NCBI RefSeq assembly: GCF_019420015.1
Contig: NZ_JAHZIA010000064.1
Coordinates: forward strand, 1-18,033
DNA length: 18,033 nt
Reading direction: 5' to 3'
Origin: Anaerofustis sp.
GTDB lineage: Bacteria > Bacillota > Clostridia > Eubacteriales > Anaerofustaceae
The position numbers and the translations under genes are program-made. Each line of letters opens with the position of its first letter. Within the stretch, counting starts at the first letter, position 1. This document shows, piece by piece, positions 1 to 6,355 of this stretch. Under the pieces are notes generated by a model. That model saw only the letters and a program-made list of their open reading frames with translations, was not told the DNA's origin and searched no databases.

Positions 1-256
1 GTCCTGGGCAGTCTACGTGAGCGTAGTGTCTTGTTTCTGTTTCATATTCAACGTGAGCTGTTGAAATTGTAATACCTCTTTCTCTTTCTTCAGGTGCTTT
101 ATCGATGTTTTCGAATGCTACTGCATCACCTGTTCCAAGTCTTTCGTGTAAAACTTTTGTAATTGCTGCTGTTAATGTCGTTTTACCGTGGTCAACGTGA
201 CCGATTGTTCCGATATTAACATGTGGTTTGGTTCTTTCATATTTTTCTCTTGCCAT
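1..256 (-). CDS. tuf: Elongation factor Tu, N-terminal part (cut by window edge)
   Basis: EF-Tu is the GTPase that delivers aminoacyl-tRNA to the ribosome. Only the first 85 residues lie in the window; the gene continues past base 1. The translation starts MAREKYERTKPHVNIGTIGH and carries the G1 loop GHVDHGKTT, the switch I effector region with ERERGITIS, and the beginning of the G3 motif (DCPG) at the edge. The ATG at 254-256 lies 36 bases after the fusA stop on the same strand and is preceded by AAGGAG. It is the last visible gene of the str operon. What is seen matches EF-Tu residue for residue in the signature motifs, so the identity is secure. Confidence 0.97.
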   Translation of the reverse strand, partial: MAREKYERTKPHVNIGTIGHVDHGKTTLTAAITKVLHERLGTGDAVAFENIDKAPEERERGITISTAHVEYETETRHYAHVDCPG

Positions 257-292
257 TTTTTTTATTTCTCCTTAATTATAAAATATATTTAA

Positions 293-2359
293 TTATTCAT
301 TTTTAAGTTTATCCAACATACTTTGAGGTGCTGCCTCATAATGAGAGAAAGTCAATGTGTGAGTTCCTCTACCTTGAGTCTTACTTCTTAAGTCAGTTGT
401 ATATTGGAACATTTCAGATAATGGTACAAAACCTCTCAAAGTTTGAACCCCGTTATTAAGTTCCATACCTTCAATCTTACCTCTTCTTGAAGTTAAGTCA
501 CCCATAACATCTCCCAAATATTCTTCAGGAACAACAACTTCGATTTTAAATATAGGTTCAACCAATACCGGACCGGCTTTTGCCATAGCTTCTTTGAATG
601 CCATAGATCCGGCTAATTTAAATGCCATTTCAGATGAGTCGACATCATGATAAGAACCGTCAACCAATCTTACTTTTACATCTAATACTTCGTATCCTGC
701 AACTATACCGTTTTCCATAGCTCCTTGGATACCTTTGCTTACAGGCTCGATGTATTCCTTAGGAATAGCACCCCCAACGATTTCGCTGACAAATTCATAT
801 CCTTTGCCTTCTTCGTTAGGTTCGATTTCAATAACAACATGACCGTATTGACCTCTACCACCTGATTGTTTAGCATATTTATAATCAGATCTTGCAGGTT
901 TGGTAATTGTTTCTTTAAATGCAACCTGAGGTTTTCCTACATTAGCTTCTACTTTAAATTCCCTAAGAAGTCTGTCAACGATAATTTCAAGATGAAGTTC
1001 ACCCATACCTTCTATAATTGTCTGACCTGTTTCTTCATCTGTTTTGAATCTGAATGTAGGGTCTTCTTCTGCTAATTTTACTAAAGCCGCAATCATTTTT
1101 TCTTGTCCTGCTTTAGTTTTTGGTTCAATAGCTACCGAGATAACAGGATCCGGGAATTCTATCGATTCAAGAAGTACAGGTGCATTTTCAGCACATAGTG
1201 TATCCCCTGTTGTTGTATCTTTTAAACCAACAATAGCTACTATGTCACCTGTTCTTATTTCATCTATTTGTTTTCTGTCGTTGGCATGCATTCTTAAAAT
1301 ACGTCCAACTCTTTCTTTCTTACCTTTTGTTGAATTGTATACATAAGAACCACTGTTAAGAGTTCCTGAATATACCCTTGTAAACGCTAGTTTACCAACA
1401 AATGGGTCAGACATAATTTTAAATGCCAATGCAGAGAATGGTTCGTCATCACTTGGATGTCTTTCCATTTCTTCACCTGTTTTAGGATCATGCCCTATCA
1501 TAGCAGGTACATCAAGTGGTGAAGGCATCAAATTAACAATAGCGTCTATTAACATTTGAACACCCTTGTTTTTAAATGCCGTACCGCAAAGAACAGGAAT
1601 AAAGTCAAGATTTAAAACACCTTGTCTTAAAGCCGCGATAATTTCTTTTTCAGAAATTTCTTCACCTTCAAGATATTTTTCCATTATTTCTTCGCTGTTT
1701 ACCGAAATTTCTTCCAGTAATTTTTCTCTGTATTCTTCAGCTTTATCTGCCATATCAGCAGGAATTTCTTCTTCTGAAATATCGTTTCCTTCATCATCGT
1801 TGTAAATGAAAGCTTTCATTTTTACCAAGTCGATAATACCGACAAAATCTTCTTCTTTACCGATAGGTAATTGAATAGGAACAGGATTTGCTCCAAGTCT
1901 TTCACTTATCATGTTTACAACATTATAGAAGTCCGCTCCCATAATATCCATTTTATTTACGAAAGCGATTCTTGGTACATTGTATTTATCTGCTTGTCTC
2001 CATACTGTTTCACTTTGAGGTTCAACCCCGCCTTTAGCACAGAAAACGGCAACAGATCCGTCAAGTACTCTTAGTGAACGTTGAACTTCTACCGTAAAGT
2101 CAACGTGTCCGGGAGTATCGATAATGTTGATTTCATGACCTTTCCAATGACATGTTGTAGCGGCAGAGGTAATTGTAATACCTCTTTCCTGCTCTTGTTC
2201 CATCCAGTCCATTTGCGCCCCACCTTCATGAGTTTCCCCAATCTTGTGGATCTTTCCTGTATAGTACAAGATTCTTTCTGTAGTAGTGGTTTTACCAGCA
2301 TCGATATGAGCCATAATTCCGATATTTCTTACTTTATCTAAACTAAACTCTCTAGCCAT
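293..2359 (-). CDS. fusA: Elongation factor G
   Basis: EF-G is the GTPase that drives ribosomal translocation and, with RRF, ribosome recycling. The 688-residue product has the normal family length. The N-terminal G domain shows the G1 motif AHIDAGKTTTTE (about residues 17-28), the G2 region with RGITITSAAT, the G3 motif DTPGHVDF and the G4 motif NKMD. Domains II-V follow, including the domain IV segment with GGRGQYGHV and the C-terminal region with GDLTSRRGKIEGM. The ATG at 2357-2359 is preceded by an AAGGTGA ribosome binding site that overlaps the rpsG stop codon; only 12 bases separate the two genes, which implies co-transcription and coupled translation. No truncation or odd residue was noticed. 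Confidence 0.98.
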   Translation of the reverse strand: MAREFSLDKVRNIGIMAHIDAGKTTTTERILYYTGKIHKIGETHEGGAQMDWMEQEQERGITITSAATTCHWKGHEINIIDTPGHVDFTVEVQRSLRVLDGSVAVFCAKGGVEPQSETVWRQADKYNVPRIAFVNKMDIMGADFYNVVNMISERLGANPVPIQLPIGKEEDFVGIIDLVKMKAFIYNDDEGNDISEEEIPADMADKAEEYREKLLEEISVNSEEIMEKYLEGEEISEKEIIAALRQGVLNLDFIPVLCGTAFKNKGVQMLIDAIVNLMPSPLDVPAMIGHDPKTGEEMERHPSDDEPFSALAFKIMSDPFVGKLAFTRVYSGTLNSGSYVYNSTKGKKERVGRILRMHANDRKQIDEIRTGDIVAIVGLKDTTTGDTLCAENAPVLLESIEFPDPVISVAIEPKTKAGQEKMIAALVKLAEEDPTFRFKTDEETGQTIIEGMGELHLEIIVDRLLREFKVEANVGKPQVAFKETITKPARSDYKYAKQSGGRGQYGHVVIEIEPNEEGKGYEFVSEIVGGAIPKEYIEPVSKGIQGAMENGIVAGYEVLDVKVRLVDGSYHDVDSSEMAFKLAGSMAFKEAMAKAGPVLVEPIFKIEVVVPEEYLGDVMGDLTSRRGKIEGMELNNGVQTLRGFVPLSEMFQYTTDLRSKTQGRGTHTLTFSHYEAAPQSMLDKLKNE

Positions 2360-2371
2360 CTTTTATTCACC

Positions 2372-2842
2372 TTACCATTTAAAATGTGCGAAAGCTTTAT
2401 TAGCTTCTGCCATTCTATGAGTATCGTCTTTCTTTTTAACTGAAGCTCCCGTATTATTGATAGCATCAATAATTTCAGCAGCCAATCTTTCTTTCATTGT
2501 TTTTTCGCCTCTTGCTCTTGTATAAGTTACAAGCCATCTAAGACCTAATGTTTGTCTTCTTTCAGGTCTTATATCCATTGGAACTTGGTATGTTGCACCA
2601 CCAACTCTTCTGGCTTTAACTTCAAGTGAAGGCATAATGTTATTTAAAGCTTCTTCAAAAGCTTCTAATGGTTCTTTTCCTGTTTTTTCAGCTACGATGT
2701 CAAATGCACCGTAAACAATTTTTTGTGCTACACCTTTTTTCCCGTCAAGCATAACATTGTTAAGTAACTTAGTTACCAAAACTGAATTATACATCGGATC
2801 AGGTAGCACCTCTCTCTTTGGTACTGGACCTTTTCTTGGCAC
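2372..2842 (-). CDS. rpsG: 30S ribosomal protein S7
   Basis: S7 is a primary assembly protein of the small-subunit head; it binds 16S rRNA and lies at the E-site. The 156-residue product matches S7 throughout: it begins MPRKGPVPKREVLPDP, contains the conserved GGATYQVPMDIRPERR segment, and ends HFKW. The start codon is GTG (2840-2842), placed by a strong AGGAGG-type site a few bases upstream. The gene sits 123 bases downstream of rpsL, much wider than the other gaps in this operon, and that spacer is hairpin-rich (separate entry). In E. coli S7 represses its own operon by binding the rpsL-rpsG spacer, so the structured spacer here may be regulatory; that is inference. Confidence 0.97.
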   Translation of the reverse strand: MPRKGPVPKREVLPDPMYNSVLVTKLLNNVMLDGKKGVAQKIVYGAFDIVAEKTGKEPLEAFEEALNNIMPSLEVKARRVGGATYQVPMDIRPERRQTLGLRWLVTYTRARGEKTMKERLAAEIIDAINNTGASVKKKDDTHRMAEANKAFAHFKW

Positions 2843-2880
2843 TGTACTTCCCTCCTAATAATTTAAATTTTTTCATTGGT

Positions 2881-2946
2881 ACTCGATAACTTTAATTTAT
2901 CGTTGTGCTCTATATATCACGTATATAGGTATAAGGCTTGCCTTAT
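2881..2946 (-). promoter_or_regulatory. Hairpin-rich rpsL-rpsG intercistronic spacer
   Basis: The 123-base gap between rpsL and rpsG contains three successive inverted repeats. They are CGATAA/TTATCG (2884-2889 with 2897-2902), CTATATA/TATATAG (2910-2916 with 2922-2928), and ATAAGGC/GCCTTAT (2931-2937 with 2940-2946). None is followed by a U-tract in the transcript direction that would make it an evident intrinsic terminator. In E. coli the equivalent spacer is the S7 binding site for translational repression. A similar control, an RNase processing site, or attenuation are all possible here. Confidence 0.45.
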
Positions 2947-2965
2947 AGTTTTAACACATTATAAA

Positions 2966-3331
2966 TTATTTCTTAGCACCGTATTTACTTCTAGATTGTT
3001 TTCTGTCAGCAACTCCTTGAGTATCAAGTGCTCCTCTAATAATCTTATAACGTACACCTGGTAAGTCTTTTACTCTACCACCTTTAACCATAACAACGCT
3101 GTGTTCTTGCAAGTTATGACCTATACCTGGAATGTAAGCAGTTACTTCCATACCGTTAACAAGTCTTACTCTGGCAATCTTTCTCATAGCTGAGTTAGGT
3201 TTTTTAGGTGTAGCAGTTCTTACAACTGTGCACACTCCTCTTTTTTGAGGGTTAGATTTAAGAGCAGGAGATTTAGTTTTGTAAACTAAGTCTTTTCTTC
3301 CTTTTCTAACTAATTGATTAACTGTTGGCAT
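2966..3331 (-). CDS. rpsL: 30S ribosomal protein S12
   Basis: S12 sits at the decoding centre and controls translational accuracy. The 121-residue product starts MPTVNQLVRKGR and ends SRSKYGAKK. It carries the TPKKPNSA loop and the QEHSVVMVKGGRVKDLPG loop, whose lysines are the sites of streptomycin-resistance mutations in other bacteria; both loops have the wild-type consensus here. It is the short S12 form, lacking the roughly 15-residue insertion near residue 15-30 that many Firmicutes (for example Bacillus) have. The ATG at 3329-3331 overlaps the end of the preceding L7Ae-like gene by 14 bases in a different frame, with a GGAGG site inside that gene, which suggests translational coupling. 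Confidence 0.97.
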   Translation of the reverse strand: MPTVNQLVRKGRKDLVYKTKSPALKSNPQKRGVCTVVRTATPKKPNSAMRKIARVRLVNGMEVTAYIPGIGHNLQEHSVVMVKGGRVKDLPGVRYKIIRGALDTQGVADRKQSRSKYGAKK

Positions 3332-3596
3332 TAAACCTTATTCCTCCTTCCTCGTTTTTTAATATACAAGCAACAGCTGCCGAAAGGCTTATGTTGCATG
3401 CTTTGCCCAATTCTTCTTTTTTGTCCACTTCTTCTATTGCCACATGATTCTTTTTACAGGTTTTTATTACCTTGTTCTTTATTGCTTCATCTGTGTCTTT
3501 AGCTACAAAAACCTTTGAAGCCCTGTGCTGTTCAACAGCTTTTAAAGTCTGTTTTGTACCTACCAGATACTGAGCTTTTGATATTTCATCAAGCAT
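3318..3596 (-). CDS. L7Ae-like ribosomal protein (YbxF / L7Ae-L30e family)
   Basis: This 92-residue basic protein belongs to the small L7Ae/L30e family, which binds kink-turn RNA and in Bacillus is encoded between rpoC and rpsL (ybxF). The sequence shows the family pattern: a leading LVGTKQTLKAV segment, the VFVAKD strand, a lysine-rich helix with IKTCKKNHV, and the LGKACNISLSAAVACIL segment that forms the RNA-contacting loop and last helix. It is about ten residues longer at the C-terminus than the usual roughly 82. The ATG at 3594-3596 follows an AAGGAG site. It is the first gene of the str operon here; there is no rpoC upstream, and a good promoter lies directly in front of it. Confidence 0.88.
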   Translation of the reverse strand: MLDEISKAQYLVGTKQTLKAVEQHRASKVFVAKDTDEAIKNKVIKTCKKNHVAIEEVDKKEELGKACNISLSAAVACILKNEEGGIRFNANS

Positions 3597-3628
3597 TTTT
3601 ACAACTCCTTCTCACAGTTAGCCTAAAA

Positions 3629-3657
3629 AGTGTAACAAAAAAACCTTTCAATGTCAA
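3629..3657 (-). promoter_or_regulatory. Promoter of the str operon
   Basis: On the minus strand there is a perfect -35 TTGACA (3652-3657), a 17-base spacer and a -10 TACACT (3629-3634). Transcription would begin near 3622, giving a leader of about 26 bases before the ATG of the L7Ae-like gene. This is the best sigma-A type promoter seen in the window, as expected for ribosomal protein genes. Confidence 0.8.
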
Positions 3658-3765
3658 TAAAAATCAACATTTCAAATATTTTTTTACACATCAAAAAAAC
3701 TTCGTATAATAAAAACACTTACGCAATATATTTTATACCATTTAAAGGAAATAATCCAGCTTTTT

Positions 3766-3951
3766 CTAGAATTTTACATATTTTTTTATACATATAAAGG
3801 TAAATATGACGCTTAATGCAAAAAAAGCCATAAATACATAATTTATACTTTGCATGTCGCTGTTTCCCATACACAAATAAACGTTTATCCCGCCAAAAAT
3901 GAAATTCAAAATACAAAATAAAATAACAAAACATCCTAAAATCTTCTTCAT
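3766..3951 (-). CDS. Small two-helix membrane protein, unknown function
   Basis: I do not recognise this 61-residue protein. It consists of two hydrophobic helices (about residues 4-24 and 34-54) joined by a short polar loop (MGNSDMQS). It starts MKKILG and ends in a basic tail (IKKYVKF), so both termini are probably cytoplasmic. I chose the ATG at 3949-3951 because a GGGGTGG site lies five bases upstream; an in-frame start 20 codons earlier has no such site and would add a polar stretch that does not look like part of the protein. It stands alone on the minus strand between the str operon promoter and the terminator of the next gene. Small size and lack of homology knowledge keep confidence moderate. 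Confidence 0.55.
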   Translation of the reverse strand: MKKILGCFVILFCILNFIFGGINVYLCMGNSDMQSINYVFMAFFALSVIFTFICIKKYVKF

Positions 3952-4043
3952 GTTACCACCCCGTAAAAAGTTTATACAATTTACTTGAGATATTTTGTAA
4001 AAATTTAACAAATAAATGTAATTTATAACTTGATTTGATTAAA

Positions 4044-4079
4044 TAAAAAAAGACTGCACGAACAATATCCATGCAGCCT
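4044..4079 (-). terminator. Intrinsic terminator after the anchored extracytoplasmic protein gene
   Basis: In the minus-strand transcript AGGCUGCAUG pairs with CGUGCAGUCU (ten pairs including two G-U) around a nine-base loop, followed immediately by a run of seven U. It starts seven bases after the stop of the 4086-4628 gene. Confidence 0.85.
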
Positions 4080-4085
4080 TTAAAA

Positions 4086-4628
4086 TTATTTTATTAAAAC
4101 AGTGACACTGTATACACATCCGTTATCGAGCAAATCAATGTCATCCTTTGTCGTGTCGCTTATAATTGCATCTATATAGTATTCCCCGGGACTCAAACTC
4201 CCGGTGTCGATACGAATAGCTTCACTTATTTCTCCCGTAACATTGTCTATTGTTTTATCAAAAACATTTTCATTTTTGTTTTTATTGTAAAGCCCTATAA
4301 AAACAGATGTATTACCGTCTTCAAATATATCTTTTGCTCTTATGTTTAAATTGATTATCTCTCCTTTTTTAAAGGTGTCCTTATCATTTATATTCTCAAT
4401 AAAGATTTTCTTATCCCTAAAAACATCTTCCTTTTCTTTCTTAAACAACCCGGAAAACAAACCGCCATCTTCGCTGTCTTGAGTGTTATTTACAGGCGAT
4501 GAATTGGCAGTACTTACATTTCCTATATTTAAAATAAAAAACATCACCCCACCAATGAGAAGTCCCATTAATATAAAAAAAGCAATTAATCCTACTACAA
4601 AACTCTTTTTTGATTTTCTTCTTCTCAT
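4086..4628 (-). CDS. Membrane-anchored extracytoplasmic protein, unknown function
   Basis: This 180-residue protein of unknown function starts MRRRKSKKSF. It has a strongly basic N-terminus, one transmembrane helix (about residues 10-34), a low-complexity Ser/Asn/Asp/Gly linker (about 38-58), and then an outer domain of about 110 residues rich in predicted beta strands. Segments such as GEIINLNIRAKD and SPGEYYIDAIIS resemble immunoglobulin-like or CARDB-like domains found in cell-envelope proteins. The topology with the positively charged end inside implies an outward-facing domain. I chose the ATG at 4626-4628 because GAGGAG lies about seven bases upstream. A GTG seven codons earlier is possible but lacks a site. 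It appears monocistronic, with its own terminator and a plausible promoter. No catalytic motif is visible. Confidence 0.75.
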   Translation of the reverse strand: MRRRKSKKSFVVGLIAFFILMGLLIGGVMFFILNIGNVSTANSSPVNNTQDSEDGGLFSGLFKKEKEDVFRDKKIFIENINDKDTFKKGEIINLNIRAKDIFEDGNTSVFIGLYNKNKNENVFDKTIDNVTGEISEAIRIDTGSLSPGEYYIDAIISDTTKDDIDLLDNGCVYSVTVLIK

Positions 4629-4664
4629 TGACCTTCTCCTCATTAACACGCATAATAATTTATA

Positions 4665-4693
4665 ATTTTATCATAAAAGACAAATTATCACAA
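4665..4693 (-). promoter_or_regulatory. Possible promoter of the anchored extracytoplasmic protein gene
   Basis: On the minus strand TTGTGA (4688-4693) and TAAAAT (4665-4670) are separated by 17 bases, about 37 bases upstream of the chosen ATG. The -35 is only a partial match, so this is tentative in such AT-rich DNA. Confidence 0.4.
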
Positions 4694-4823
4694 TAGAACA
4701 CATAAAGTTTGAACTATTACGGTTATATTAAAAGAATCAATGCCTGCAAAACGCCTATCAACAATCTCATCTTAAATAACAACCTTTAATATTTTAATGA
4801 TTTATATAATTATGGAAATATAT

Positions 4824-4847
4824 AAAAAAGAGCTTTTACGCTCTTTT
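4824..4847 (-). terminator. Intrinsic terminator after the ferredoxin-like gene
   Basis: AAAAGAGC pairs with GCUCUUUU around a six-base loop, followed by further U residues in the minus-strand transcript. The stem begins within the TAA stop codon of the ferredoxin-like gene. Confidence 0.75.
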
Positions 4848-5547
4848 ATATTCTGTCTGTTATTTCTCCCTCTGTAGATATTGTAATCACCTGCCAAGGA
4901 ATCATTTTACCGCTTTTTTGTATAGCTGTCTTAACCGCAGACTCTATTCCTCCACAACACGGAACTTCCATTCTCGTAACAGTCACACTCTTAATATCGT
5001 TTCTTTTTATTATTTCCCCAAGCTTCTCACTGTAATCTGTATCATCCAGTTTTGGGCATCCTATAAGGGTGATGTGCTCTTTTATAAATTCATTATGAAA
5101 ATTCCCGTAAGCATATGCACTGCAATCAGCTGCAATAAGCAACTTCGCCCCGTCAAAATAATCTGCATTGACAGGTGCAAGCTTTATCTGCACAGGCCAC
5201 TGAAAAAGCTGACTTTTTACATCAAAAGAAGTATCGCCTGTTTTAATTTCACTTCTTACTATTCTTTTTGAATTACTCCCCGGACAACCGCATGCCAAAG
5301 GAGCTTTTTTGTTTTTCTGATTTTCTATTACGGCTTTTTCATCGTACGGCAAAGCTTCTCTTTCTTCAAAAGATATGGCATTCGTAGGGCACACAGGCAA
5401 ACAATCCCCCAAACCGTCACAATAATCGTCTCTCATCAATCTGGCCTTGCCGTTTATCATTTCTATGGCTCCTTCATGGCAAGCCTTGGCACAAAGTCCG
5501 CATCCGTTACATTTTTCATCATCTATTTTTATTATTTTTCTTATCAT
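4846..5547 (-). CDS. 4Fe-4S ferredoxin-like protein with a cysteine-rich C-terminal domain
   Basis: This is a 233-residue iron-sulfur protein of a type common in anaerobes and not assigned a precise reaction. The N-terminus (residues 13-54) has a bacterial-ferredoxin fold: cluster I motif C13-x2-C16-x2-C19-x3-C23, then C43-x5-C49-x3-C53-P. In the second motif Leu46 stands where the second Cys of a canonical CxxCxxCxxxC would be, giving the CDGLGxC signature; the second site may bind a 3Fe or otherwise ligated cluster. After a linker there are further conserved-looking cysteines in ACGCPG, AADCSAYA, IGCPK and VPCCGG. The ATG at 5545-5547 follows GGAGG. It is divergent from a Crp/Fnr regulator that probably controls it. 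An electron-transfer or redox-stress role is inferred. Confidence 0.85.
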   Translation of the reverse strand: MIRKIIKIDDEKCNGCGLCAKACHEGAIEMINGKARLMRDDYCDGLGDCLPVCPTNAISFEEREALPYDEKAVIENQKNKKAPLACGCPGSNSKRIVRSEIKTGDTSFDVKSQLFQWPVQIKLAPVNADYFDGAKLLIAADCSAYAYGNFHNEFIKEHITLIGCPKLDDTDYSEKLGEIIKRNDIKSVTVTRMEVPCCGGIESAVKTAIQKSGKMIPWQVITISTEGEITDRI

Positions 5548-5571
5548 TATAATCTTCCTCCAAATAATCCT

Positions 5572-5600
5572 TTGCTTTTATTAATGTATTTTAATATAAT
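5572..5600 (+). promoter_or_regulatory. Promoter of the Crp/Fnr regulator gene
   Basis: A perfect -10 TATAAT (5595-5600) is preceded at 17 bases by TTGCTT (5572-5577). Transcription would begin near 5607, about 37 bases before the ATG of the regulator gene. The -35 is a partial match. Confidence 0.5.
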
Positions 5601-5615
5601 ACAAACAATAATAAC

Positions 5616-5629
5616 GTTGCAAATGCAAC
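5616..5629. promoter_or_regulatory. Perfect palindrome, candidate Crp/Fnr operator
   Basis: GTTGCA-AA-TGCAAC is a perfect 6-2-6 inverted repeat in the gap between the divergent ferredoxin-like and regulator genes. It falls just downstream of the predicted regulator start site (a repressing position) and about 70 bases upstream of the ferredoxin-like start codon, where it would lie at or above a minus-strand -35 region (an activating position). Crp/Fnr proteins bind such dyads. That this regulator binds this site is inference. Confidence 0.5.
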
Positions 5630-5643
5630 AACAGGAGAAAAAA

Positions 5644-6303
5644 ATGAATAAAATTTTAGATAATATCAAACCATATCCAATATTTAAAAGTCTTTATAAA
5701 AAGGAAATCAAAGATATCATATCATCATCGAATGGAACAATAAAAACATTCTCAAAAAATAACTATATATATCATAAAGGCGATAATATAAACAAATTCG
5801 GAATTGTATTGGAAGGCAAGATAAAAATAGTAAATGAGGATTTTTGGGGAAATCAAAACATTATTTCCGTAATAGAACCCGGAGAAATCTTCGCGGAGAT
5901 ATTCACCTTTTTACAGGATACCCCTCTAAACGTAAGCGTGATTTCCGATACTGATTCAAAAGTTCTGCTTATGAATATAAATAATACCAATAAAACAAAT
6001 GACATACAAAATCATAATATCATTTTTTTACAAAACCTGCTTAACATAATGGCGAACAAAACTTTTGTACTAAACAGAAAAATAGAATATTTATCGAAGC
6101 GCTCAACGAAAGAAAAAATACTTTCATTTCTCTCAAATCAAGCAGCTCAAAATAAAAAACAAAGCTTTACAATACCATTCTCGAGGCAGGAACTTGCGGA
6201 TTTTCTTGCCGTAGACAGAAGCGCTCTGTCAAGAGAACTTTCAAAACTGCAAAAAGAAGGAATAATAGAGTTTAACAAAAATAACTTCAGATTATTAAAA
6301 TAA
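5644..6303 (+). CDS. Crp/Fnr family transcriptional regulator
   Basis: This 219-residue protein has the Crp/Fnr layout. An N-terminal cyclic-nucleotide-binding-like beta barrel (about 25-115) includes YIYHKGDNINKFGIVLEGKI and the EPGEIFAE turn. A long dimerisation helix follows (about 118-150), and then a winged helix-turn-helix (about 172-205) with SRQELADFLAVDRSALSREL. The barrel lacks the Arg/Ser pattern of cAMP-binding CRP. The protein contains no cysteine, so an FNR-type iron-sulfur cluster is excluded; heme or a small ligand, as in HcpR-like regulators of nitrosative stress, is possible but not shown. The ATG at 5644 follows AGGAG. Divergence from an iron-sulfur protein gene and the palindrome between them suggest local control. 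Confidence 0.9.
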   Translation: MNKILDNIKPYPIFKSLYKKEIKDIISSSNGTIKTFSKNNYIYHKGDNINKFGIVLEGKIKIVNEDFWGNQNIISVIEPGEIFAEIFTFLQDTPLNVSVISDTDSKVLLMNINNTNKTNDIQNHNIIFLQNLLNIMANKTFVLNRKIEYLSKRSTKEKILSFLSNQAAQNKKQSFTIPFSRQELADFLAVDRSALSRELSKLQKEGIIEFNKNNFRLLK

Positions 6304-6331
6304 ACAGACTGTAAAACAAACAGCCTGTTTA
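6301..6331. terminator. Bidirectional hairpin between the Crp/Fnr gene and the convergent FliB-like gene
   Basis: TAAACAG pairs with CTGTTTA, then after one mismatch CTGT pairs with ACAG around a seven-base loop. It begins at the stop codon of the regulator and lies 25 bases beyond the stop of the convergent gene at 6356. The U-tract is weak on both sides (ATTTTAA on the minus strand), so termination may be partial. Confidence 0.55.
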
Positions 6332-6355
6332 TTCTCATCATTTATTTTAACATAT

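Noticed and set aside
739..2341. Several 60-100 codon open frames on both strands within fusA
   Set aside because: They lie wholly inside a clear EF-G gene in other frames, have no ribosome binding site and translate to compositionally odd proteins.
3719..3934. A 71-codon frame overlapping the small membrane protein gene
   Set aside because: Same strand, other frame. It has no ribosome binding site and an unusual composition, whereas the 61-residue frame has a G-rich site and a clean two-helix pattern.
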